From Nitrospirota bacterium (GTDB lineage Bacteria > Nitrospirota > Nitrospiria > Nitrospirales > UBA8639): a stretch of 5,591 bases of DNA. Below the pieces are notes generated by a model, which worked only from the letters and a program-made list of their open reading frames with translations, did no database searches and had not been told where the DNA came from. A program made the position numbers and the translations under genes. The stretch is taken from the NCBI GenBank assembly GCA_029879555.1, contig JAOUQB010000184.1:1-5591 (forward strand), written 5' to 3'. How positions within the stretch are numbered: the stretch's first letter is position 1; each line of letters opens with the position of its first letter. Of this stretch, positions 1 to 5,591 are shown piece after piece.

Positions 1-2
1 CC

Positions 3-932
3 GCCTTCCAAGCCAATTTATTTCAGCCTCCTCATTCCCTGGATACCTGTTTCAAGCCCCCGGAAATGCGAGATTGGCCGTTGGGGAAAAAGGAAGAGTT
101 TACTGTTTTGGTTCGTTCGATGGAAAGAATCAGAAAGCCCGAACATGTGCCCGCTGAGGTCACTGGAATGTTTCAATTGCATATTGCCAGTGACACCATG
201 ACGGGCTCATCATTCTCGGCTCAGGATGTCTTTTGCATCCAACTACTTCTTCCACAAAGTGGTCATGTTCCAGCCACGATTTGGGGGACTCGGCAAGAGT
301 CTTCAGAGCGCGGGATTGTGGTTCGTGGGCAATCGGAACCGATGAGTCATGCGTGTTGGGAGCAATTGGAGATGGCCAAAGATACGGCCTTTTTACATGC
401 ACCAGTGACATTCTTTCGCTCCTTCCAACATTCCTGTGATTGGTATAGTCTTGGCCTATTGCTCTTCCAGACGGTGTTGGGAAGGGATGACGAGACGCTG
501 GCTAGATTAGAACGATGCTTGCCCACGCTTATTCGAGGGAGCCTGCTCCTTGCCAAGCAGGATGCTGAACAGCCACACGGAAATGGGCCGGATAGGATTC
601 GTCTTTTATTTGATGAACAGGGGACCTTATTTTCGTCGAAAAGAGGCAGGCAATCCCATCAAAAATTCAGTAAGGACGATTCAGAGATTCCACCCTATCT
701 CTGGTATGCCGTCCTTAAGCTCGGGCTTGCATTAATGGCACGAAGGCCGGTCTCGGGCTTGAGCCAGGATGAGGCTCCAGATCCGATTGCGGAACTCAAT
801 GGAGTCCTTCGAAGAATTCAGCAGATTGGAGAGTGGATGAGGTTAGAACTATTTCATCCTCAAGAACGGCGACGAGAAGTTCTTCGAGCCTGCCATAAAA
901 TGCGCCAAGAGATCGCTTCCATCGGATCATAA
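3..932 (+). CDS. C-terminal part of a kinase-like (possibly pseudokinase) T6SS-associated protein, 5'-truncated
   Basis: I do not recognise this as a named family. The frame is open to the left edge, adding 21 codons before the first ATG at 66. That ATG has no convincing ribosome binding site, so the true start is probably upstream. Counting from the ATG at 66, residues 111-140 resemble the C-lobe of a Ser/Thr protein kinase. An 'AP' pair (112-113) stands where the APE motif would be. After the usual spacing comes D-W-Y-S-L-G (125-130, codons 438-455) and a hydrophobic helix ending in L-G, like subdomain IX (D-x-Y-S-L-G). I see no HRD catalytic loop or DFG motif in the ~110 residues before it, so this may be an inactive kinase or a chance likeness. 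The C-terminal third is helical and rich in Arg, with no signal peptide or membrane segment, so it is probably cytoplasmic. It ends 4 nt before tagH. A kinase-like protein next to an FHA gene suggests T6SS regulation; that is inference. Confidence 0.55.
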   Translation, partial: AFQANLFQPPHSLDTCFKPPEMRDWPLGKKEEFTVLVRSMERIRKPEHVPAEVTGMFQLHIASDTMTGSSFSAQDVFCIQLLLPQSGHVPATIWGTRQESSERGIVVRGQSEPMSHACWEQLEMAKDTAFLHAPVTFFRSFQHSCDWYSLGLLLFQTVLGRDDETLARLERCLPTLIRGSLLLAKQDAEQPHGNGPDRIRLLFDEQGTLFSSKRGRQSHQKFSKDDSEIPPYLWYAVLKLGLALMARRPVSGLSQDEAPDPIAELNGVLRRIQQIGEWMRLELFHPQERRREVLRACHKMRQEIASIGS

Positions 933-936
933 CGTT

Positions 937-2157
937 ATGCCATTTCAACTTATTGTGCAAACGCCTCAAGGCCCAGAATTTTTGGCTTTATCAAAGCGAG
1001 AATGGGGGGATGAATGTATTATTGGCAGAGGAGAAGCCAGCCATTTTCGACTTCCGGATCGTCGTCGGCTTATCTCTTCTCGTCATGCAAAAATCACTCA
1101 ACAAGCCGGTGAATTTGTTTTGATGGATATTGGGAGCACAAATGGGACGACCATAAATGGCTCTCGATTAGAAATTGGGAAACCGTATACGTTGGCGGTT
1201 CACGATCAAATTGGGATTGGTGATTGTGTGTTGGAGTTTGTGGTGGTCGAAACTCCTCCATCTTTGGAGGGAATGGTAGATCCTGATGCCACGGTCTGTT
1301 TGCCGCAACCAGCCTGCCTTTCTCCCAGGACCATCGTTGACCAGCTTCAGGGCCAATATGCGGAAATGCTGCATCTTTCCCCCGAAGATCGAGAAACCTC
1401 TTTAGTGGATATTCTGCACCAAGCCTTATCTGAAATACCCCCTGAAAAACAAGAAGAATTTTTGTCAGATGTTGAGGCGGCATTTGGCGAATCGCATCGT
1501 GCTGAAGAGGTGTTCCCAAGGGAGCAGGTTTCTACACCTGAGGTCAATCAACAGAATTCTCAGAGAAGTGGCGTGGGGCTGGAATCGAACCAGAGGGATG
1601 CGTTCTTATGGTCTTCAGACGCCACGGAACAAATTCAGGTGCTTACTGTACTATTCGAATTTCTCAATGATTCTATGAAAGGAAGAAGGCAATTCGAGAA
1701 AGAATTAGATGTGGAGGTAACCCGTATTCTTGGGAAGGAACGACAAGAATTGAAGTGGGCTGAAACCGGCGAACACATGAGTGCTTTTTTATTTGATCAC
1801 ACGACGTCTTCAATCCCTTTTCCTGAAAAACTTCATCAATTGCGGCAGGTGTTGGATGATCTCACCTTACATCCACTCGGATTAATAGCGGGATTTCGAG
1901 AATCAGTTCGTTTTCTGTTGAAACAATTGGATCCGATTAATCTCGAGGTGGAATGCAAGAATAAAAGGAAAGATTTAGGTGCCAAAATCTTGTCCATGGG
2001 AATTTTAGGGAACCACCCGGCCTGGGAATATTTCAAAGAAAAACACCGTCAATTAAGAGAGGAAGAAATAAAAACATTTCATCGATTACTAGGGCCGGAA
2101 ATAGCGAAAGGATATCTCCGTGTATACCAACAAAAAGCACCGTCTTCCAAGTCGTAA
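937..2157 (+). CDS. tagH: T6SS-associated FHA-domain protein TagH (Fha)
   Basis: This is a 406-residue cytoplasmic protein with an N-terminal FHA domain (about residues 5-103). The phosphothreonine-binding motifs are intact: G-R (30-31), S-S-R-H (47-50) and S-T-N-G-T (67-71) followed by I-N-G. A polar linker of low conservation (about 105-230) follows. The helical C-terminal domain (about 231-400) ends in F-H-R-L-L-G-P-E-I-A-K-G-Y (381-393), matching the typical '...FG.EFA.AY' ending of the T6SS FHA C-terminal domain. In Pseudomonas, the FHA protein is phosphorylated by the kinase PpkA and promotes T6SS assembly; other systems use it without phosphorylation. The start at 937 lies 4 nt after the preceding stop and has only a weak GGA (924-926), so translation is probably coupled. 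The stop lies inside tssJ. The identity is firm; whether it is controlled by phosphorylation here is not known. Confidence 0.93.
   Translation: MPFQLIVQTPQGPEFLALSKREWGDECIIGRGEASHFRLPDRRRLISSRHAKITQQAGEFVLMDIGSTNGTTINGSRLEIGKPYTLAVHDQIGIGDCVLEFVVVETPPSLEGMVDPDATVCLPQPACLSPRTIVDQLQGQYAEMLHLSPEDRETSLVDILHQALSEIPPEKQEEFLSDVEAAFGESHRAEEVFPREQVSTPEVNQQNSQRSGVGLESNQRDAFLWSSDATEQIQVLTVLFEFLNDSMKGRRQFEKELDVEVTRILGKERQELKWAETGEHMSAFLFDHTTSSIPFPEKLHQLRQVLDDLTLHPLGLIAGFRESVRFLLKQLDPINLEVECKNKRKDLGAKILSMGILGNHPAWEYFKEKHRQLREEEIKTFHRLLGPEIAKGYLRVYQQKAPSSKS
2106..2112 (+). promoter_or_regulatory. Shine-Dalgarno site of tssJ inside tagH
   Basis: GAAAGGA lies 7 nt before the GTG at 2120, within the tagH coding sequence. 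It fixes GTG 2120 as the tssJ start despite the 38-nt overlap. The next in-frame start candidates fall inside the hydrophobic signal segment and would destroy the lipoprotein signal. Confidence 0.7.
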
Positions 2158-2626
2158 AAAATGGCCATGGATTATTTTGGGGGTAGTATGGGCCTTGCTG
2201 TCTTCCTGTGGGTCCTCAAAAATGAACATGGAAGTTATGCTCGAGTCGACCAATCGTTTGAATCAATCCGATATGGGGCAACCAGTTCCAGTGACGGTGA
2301 GAATTTATACACTGAAAGATCGCACGCGTTTTGAGCAAGCGACCTTTCACGAATTATGGAAAAATGACTATGAGTTTCTTGGCCAAGATCTGTTGAACAG
2401 AAAAGAAATCACGTTACGTCCTTCTACGAAGGAGCCTATTGTCTTGAATGTGGACCCAGAAAACCATGAAAAATTTATCGGAGTCATGGTGCTGTTTCGG
2501 AAATATCAGGACGGAATTTGGCGGCGCGTGATACCGATACAAGAACCAGGAATGTTTTCATTTGGCGATCCTGAATTTATTTTGAAAGTGGATCAACAAG
2601 ATATTGCCGAGCCTGTCAAGGATTAA
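2120..2626 (+). CDS. tssJ: T6SS outer-membrane lipoprotein TssJ (SciN/VasD-like)
   Basis: This 168-residue protein has a lipoprotein signal peptide: a basic N-terminus (K/R between 5 and 14), a hydrophobic core (about 15-27) and the lipobox L-S-S-C, with the lipidated Cys at 30. Gly at +2 gives no inner-membrane retention signal, so outer-membrane sorting is expected. The mature part carries the TssJ pattern: V-T-V-R-I-Y-T-L-K-D (58-67), then F-x-Q-A-x-F-x-x-L-W (71-80), then L-G-x-D (87-90), and a later hydrophobic strand with V-M-V-L-F-R (122-127). The family forms a small beta-sandwich anchored in the outer membrane and binds the periplasmic part of TssM. The length is normal for the family. 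The start is a GTG within tagH with a good Shine-Dalgarno, giving a 38-nt overlap. Placement before tssK, tssL and tssM is typical. Confidence 0.93.
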   Translation: MYTNKKHRLPSRKKWPWIILGVVWALLSSCGSSKMNMEVMLESTNRLNQSDMGQPVPVTVRIYTLKDRTRFEQATFHELWKNDYEFLGQDLLNRKEITLRPSTKEPIVLNVDPENHEKFIGVMVLFRKYQDGIWRRVIPIQEPGMFSFGDPEFILKVDQQDIAEPVKD

Positions 2627-2650
2627 TCAGCGGGGTTCAAAGATTTTAGA

Positions 2651-2659
2651 GAGGAAAGG
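2651..2659 (+). promoter_or_regulatory. Shine-Dalgarno site of tssK
   Basis: The purine-rich GAGGAAAGG ends 10 nt before the ATG at 2670. It is the strongest ribosome binding site in the window and lies in the only real intergenic spacer (2627-2669). That spacer shows no convincing promoter or terminator, so tssK is probably expressed from the shared transcript with its own independent translation start. Confidence 0.7.
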
Positions 2660-2669
2660 TTAGATCAAA

Positions 2670-4010
2670 ATGGATGCATTTCATCGGGTGGTTTGGAATG
2701 AGGGGATGTTGTTAACGCCACATCTGTTTCAGCAATGGGATTGCTACCATGATGGCATGTTGGCGGAACGACTCCAACATTTACACCCTTTTGGTTGGGG
2801 AGTATGTCAACTTGATATCGACCGGGATGGGTTGGCAAATGGGAGTTTTACGTTGCTGGAATTTCGAGCCGTGATGCCGGATGGCCTCGTGATCAGAATC
2901 CCGGATCAGGATGGGATTCCGCCTACGCGATTGATGGAAGCGCTGTTTCCGCCTACGTTGGATCATCTTGATGTGTTTGTGGGTATTCCAATGGATCATC
3001 CAGGTATCGCGAATTGTCAATTAGATGCGAAAGGGTTACCACGAGATCCACGTTATCACAGTACATTTGTCTCTTTACCAGATTTCAATTCCGGAGGAAA
3101 TGCTAAGGAAATTATGGTGGCGAGAAAAAATCTAAAAGTTTTTTTCTCAGGAGAAGATATGCCTGATGCCACGATCATGAAAATTGCTGAACTCGTGCGA
3201 ACACCCGGAGGGGCCATTGCCCTGAGAGATTCCTTTATTCCTCCTCTCTTGTGGCTATCGGGCTCAGAGGCTTTGACTCGGTTGCTGCGGTCATTGTTGG
3301 AGTTATTAGTGTCCATGGGCACGGCTTTAGCTGATCAACAACGAGGGATTCGTGAACATGGGGGAATGGACCTCCTGCGGTTTTCAATGCTCCATGCGAT
3401 TTTTTCATATATCCCTGCCTTAGCCCACTATAATCAAGTAGGGCGCATTCACCCTGAGGTGGTGTATGTGGCGTTGTCCCGCTTAGCCGGGGAATTAGCA
3501 CTAATGTCTCCCGATGCCAATCCCAAAGATCTTCCGCCCTATGAACACACCAATTTAGCACGAAGTTTTCGTGAATTAGATATAAAAATTCGCAATGTGG
3601 TCGAACACATTTCTCCAACACGCTATGTCACCATTTCTCTGGAGAAACGAGGAGAGACCGTCTTCGTGGGACAAATTTCAGACGCAACGCTTCTTGAAAA
3701 AGGCCAATTTTTTCTTTCCCTTTCAGGGACGGATTTGGATGAGTCAGTTCCCTCGTTATTTGTGAAGCGAGTGAAAATTGGCGCCATGGATGATATGGAC
3801 TTAATCATCAACGCGGCTATGCCAGGAGTTCGCTTTCGCCATGTGACGCAAACTCCAGCCAGTATTCCGAGAAAAGCGGGACATCATTATTTTGGGTTGG
3901 AGAACCAAGGGGGCTTCTGGGATCGCATTAAACAATCCCAGACGATTGCGTTATCGGTTCCTCCGGAATTGCAGAATATGACGATCGAAATTCTTGTCAC
4001 CAAAGAGTAG
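2670..4010 (+). CDS. tssK: T6SS baseplate subunit TssK (ImpJ/VasE family)
   Basis: This 446-residue cytoplasmic protein has the length usual for TssK. The N-terminus carries the family signature: V-V-W-N-E-G-M-L-L-T-P-H-L-F-Q-Q (7-22), then G-W-G-V (42-45), then V-M-P-D-G (68-72) followed by I-P-D-Q-D. This region is the shoulder domain that is related to phage receptor-binding proteins and docks on the rest of the baseplate. The middle is helical (about 185-300) and the C-terminal part forms the head that contacts the TssL/TssM membrane complex in characterised systems. No signal peptide or membrane helix is seen. The gene sits between the lipoprotein gene and tssL, and its stop is 4 nt before the tssL ATG. 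There are no frameshifts or interruptions. The identity is firm. Confidence 0.96.
   Translation: MDAFHRVVWNEGMLLTPHLFQQWDCYHDGMLAERLQHLHPFGWGVCQLDIDRDGLANGSFTLLEFRAVMPDGLVIRIPDQDGIPPTRLMEALFPPTLDHLDVFVGIPMDHPGIANCQLDAKGLPRDPRYHSTFVSLPDFNSGGNAKEIMVARKNLKVFFSGEDMPDATIMKIAELVRTPGGAIALRDSFIPPLLWLSGSEALTRLLRSLLELLVSMGTALADQQRGIREHGGMDLLRFSMLHAIFSYIPALAHYNQVGRIHPEVVYVALSRLAGELALMSPDANPKDLPPYEHTNLARSFRELDIKIRNVVEHISPTRYVTISLEKRGETVFVGQISDATLLEKGQFFLSLSGTDLDESVPSLFVKRVKIGAMDDMDLIINAAMPGVRFRHVTQTPASIPRKAGHHYFGLENQGGFWDRIKQSQTIALSVPPELQNMTIEILVTKE
4002..4007 (+). promoter_or_regulatory. Weak Shine-Dalgarno site that favours the tssL ATG at 4015
   Basis: AAAGAG at the very end of tssK lies 7 nt before ATG 4015. 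An upstream in-frame TTG at 3994 would add 7 residues and overlap tssK, but it is a rarer start codon and would sit in front of this site. ATG 4015 is therefore preferred; ATG 4030 is a second, less likely choice. Confidence 0.5.
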
Positions 4011-4014
4011 AACG

Positions 4015-4713
4015 ATGAAACCTGTACCCATGAAGCAAGACGGACATTTAGTCAATGCGTATTTTGATCTTCTGGTGTTAGGCGTTCACGCCAGGGATTC
4101 GCGTGATTTAGGACGCGTTGAGTCGTTGCAGGCGAAAATTGATCAAATGCTGGAAGAAGCGGATCGCCGAGGGACGGTCATGCGTTATTCTCGCGACATA
4201 CTCATTGAAACTCGCTATGCCATTGTGGCCTTTCTCGACGAAATGATTTTGCAGTCTGGTTGGGATCAAAAGAGTCAATGGGCTTCCCAATTGCTTCAAT
4301 ACAAATATTTTCAAACGCAAGTGGCCGGAGAAGAATTCTTCCATCATCTGACAACGCTTCGGCGCGCGCTTCCGGTGAATCCTGATTTACTGGAAGTCTT
4401 TCATGCCTGTTTAGTGCTGGGATTTGAAGGACAATATAAGTTGGAAGGGCGAGAAAAGTTGAAAGATCTTAAGCATGACCTTTTTCGAGACATTCAGGGA
4501 CTTCGAGGCGAAATTCCTCCGTTGTCACCTCATGCGGAACGTCATGAGGTGGTCTTGGATGTCGTGAAACATGAAATCCCTGCTTGGGTGGTCTTGGCCT
4601 GTAGCCTCGCTGTGGCCTTTTTCTCGTATGTGGGGATGTCGGTCATGATTCACCAAGAAGCAGAAACGACGTTCGGTCATCTTTCAGAATTAGTGGAAAC
4701 CTCTCAACCATGA
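4015..4713 (+). CDS. tssL: T6SS inner-membrane protein TssL (DotU/IcmH family), short form
   Basis: This 232-residue tail-anchored protein of the T6SS membrane complex has a cytoplasmic helical domain. DotU hallmarks are visible: Y-A-I-V-A-F-L-D-E (68-76), and A-C-L-V-L-G-F-E-G-Q-Y (131-141). A single hydrophobic helix (about 190-212) near the C-terminus anchors it in the inner membrane, leaving only about 20 periplasmic residues. There is no C-terminal OmpA-like peptidoglycan-binding domain, so this is the short form of the family; cell-wall anchoring would need another protein, if it occurs. The known role is to bind TssM and receive the TssK baseplate from the cytoplasmic side. The stop overlaps the tssM start (ATGA), a sign of coupled translation. 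The start is ATG 4015, chosen over TTG 3994 for the reasons given under the ribosome binding site. Confidence 0.94.
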   Translation: MKPVPMKQDGHLVNAYFDLLVLGVHARDSRDLGRVESLQAKIDQMLEEADRRGTVMRYSRDILIETRYAIVAFLDEMILQSGWDQKSQWASQLLQYKYFQTQVAGEEFFHHLTTLRRALPVNPDLLEVFHACLVLGFEGQYKLEGREKLKDLKHDLFRDIQGLRGEIPPLSPHAERHEVVLDVVKHEIPAWVVLACSLAVAFFSYVGMSVMIHQEAETTFGHLSELVETSQP

Positions 4714-5591
4714 TCAGTCAAATTGTCAGCCTTCTCTGGAAGGTCCTGTGCTTGCCAAAAATGTTGCTTATGGGATTAGTGCGGCGTCCCCGCTTGCTGG
4801 TTGGATTGGGAATCGTATCGCTGTGTACCCTTATTTGGTTCGCTGGGGATTTGGCAGGCATGCAGAGCTCAGAAATCCGAATGCTTCTCATTGGTGGAAT
4901 TATTTTGGTGTGGGTCTTCTTTCTTATTTTCGATCATTATCGGGCCCAGCAGGGGGCTCAACTATTGGAAGATTCGCTGCAACAGCAAGGAGTCGAGCAG
5001 GTTGGTCGGGTTCAAGGGGAAGACAAAGATAAAATTGAAGCGGTTCAACTTCGGTTTGAAAAAGCAATCGCCACCTTAAAGCAGTCAAAGTTAGGAAAAG
5101 GCTATCGAGGTAAGGCCGCCTTGTACGCCCTTCCATGGTACATGATTGTGGGGCCTTCGGCTTCGGGGAAAAGTACGGCGCTACGTGAGTCCGGATTGCA
5201 ATTTCCTTCTCTTGGTGAAAACCCCAAAGGGGTGCAGGGTGTTGGAGGAACACGAAATTGCGATTGGTGGTTTACCACCGATGCGGTGTTGTTGGACACC
5301 GCTGGCAGGTATATGACGGAAGACGAGGATCGAGAAGAATGGTTTGCCTTTTTGGACTTGTTGAAAAAAGCCAGAAGTAAAAAGCCGATTAATGGAGTGA
5401 TGGTGGCCATTGGGATTAACGAACTTCTAGAGGCCACGGATCAACTCGTTGAATGGCATGCCAAAACGATTCGTGATCGAATTGATGAGCTCATGACTCA
5501 TTTGGGCATGTCCTTCCCAGTCTATCTCATGTTCACGAAATGCGATTTATTGGAAGGGTTTAATCAATTTTTTGGTGAATTAGAAAAGCAT
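4710..5591 (+). CDS. tssM: T6SS inner-membrane protein TssM (IcmF/VasK), N-terminal 294 residues, cut by the window end
   Basis: The frame runs without a stop from ATG 4710 to the last base. Two membrane segments (about 29-46 and 58-75) form the usual N-terminal hairpin, followed by a charged helix (about 78-125). The cytoplasmic NTPase domain has a P-loop G-P-S-A-S-G-K-S-T (148-156), a Walker B/G3-type L-L-D-T-A-G-R (194-200) and T-K-C-D (276-279) like the G4 motif of GTPases, so nucleotide binding looks possible. IcmF proteins are usually over 1,100 residues, with a third membrane helix and a large periplasmic domain that reaches TssJ; those parts lie beyond the window. The start overlaps the tssL stop as ATGA. 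There is no strong Shine-Dalgarno, so translation is probably coupled to tssL. The order tssL-tssM is the common arrangement. The identity is firm. Confidence 0.96.
   Translation, partial: MISQIVSLLWKVLCLPKMLLMGLVRRPRLLVGLGIVSLCTLIWFAGDLAGMQSSEIRMLLIGGIILVWVFFLIFDHYRAQQGAQLLEDSLQQQGVEQVGRVQGEDKDKIEAVQLRFEKAIATLKQSKLGKGYRGKAALYALPWYMIVGPSASGKSTALRESGLQFPSLGENPKGVQGVGGTRNCDWWFTTDAVLLDTAGRYMTEDEDREEWFAFLDLLKKARSKKPINGVMVAIGINELLEATDQLVEWHAKTIRDRIDELMTHLGMSFPVYLMFTKCDLLEGFNQFFGELEKH

Noticed and set aside
51..70. F-K-P-P-E-M resembling a kinase APE/PPE motif near the left edge
   Set aside because: It is not followed at the normal distance by a D-x-Y/W-S-L-G motif; the better-spaced candidate is at about 399-455, so this looks like a chance match.
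1094..1519. Reverse-strand open frame of 141 codons opposite tagH
   Set aside because: It lies fully inside the firmly identified tagH gene, has no recognisable protein features, and is explained as an antisense shadow.
2627..2669. tssJ-tssK spacer as a possible promoter or terminator
   Set aside because: It is only 43 nt long, with no clear -35/-10 pair and no GC-rich stem followed by T's; only the ribosome site is supported.
2925..2960. Short direct repeat of CCGCCTACG
   Set aside because: It is two 9-nt copies in tssK coding sequence, each encoding a Pro-Pro-Thr run; it is too short to indicate a mobile element or an array.
3235..3621. Reverse-strand open frame of 128 codons opposite tssK
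   Set aside because: tssK is certain in this region; the antisense frame has no ribosome site or family resemblance.
4748..5079. Two short + strand open frames of 94 and 92 codons
   Set aside because: Both are out-of-frame shadows of tssM, whose true frame carries the membrane segments, P-loop, D-T-A-G and T-K-C-D motifs and runs to the window end.
1..5591. Transfer RNAs, CRISPR arrays, insertion sequences or phage remnants
   Set aside because: None was seen; the window is almost entirely covered by consecutive T6SS coding sequences.

Overview
The window is an internal piece of a type VI secretion system (T6SS) operon from a diderm (Gram-negative) bacterium. All recognisable genes lie on the + strand, are packed end to end, and fill almost the whole window. 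The order is: 3' end of a protein with a kinase-C-lobe-like segment, then tagH (FHA-domain protein), tssJ (outer-membrane lipoprotein), tssK (baseplate/adaptor), tssL (DotU-like inner-membrane protein), and the first 294 codons of tssM (IcmF-like inner-membrane GTPase-fold protein). The first gene enters from the left edge and tssM runs off the right edge. No promoter or terminator is visible, so the transcript must start upstream and continue downstream.

The genes are tightly coupled. There is a 4-nt gap from the first gene to tagH. tssJ overlaps the end of tagH by 38 nt and begins with a GTG that has its own Shine-Dalgarno inside tagH. A 43-nt spacer with a strong Shine-Dalgarno precedes tssK. 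The next gap, from tssK to tssL, is 4 nt, and tssL and tssM share an ATGA start/stop overlap.

TssJ, TssL and TssM form the envelope-spanning membrane complex of the T6SS. TssK connects that complex to the phage-like baseplate. TagH is the phosphothreonine-reading accessory protein that in other bacteria works with a Ser/Thr kinase to control T6SS assembly. Finding a divergent kinase-like protein directly in front of the FHA gene fits a regulatory pair, but the visible part of that protein lacks the usual catalytic motifs.

Base composition looks balanced to slightly AT-rich. The sequence alone does not let me name the organism. The divergence from textbook proteobacterial proteins and the moderate GC are compatible with a non-proteobacterial diderm phylum (Nitrospirota is one possibility), but this is a guess. 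The window is mainly a conventional T6SS core; its least conventional element is the first, partial gene.
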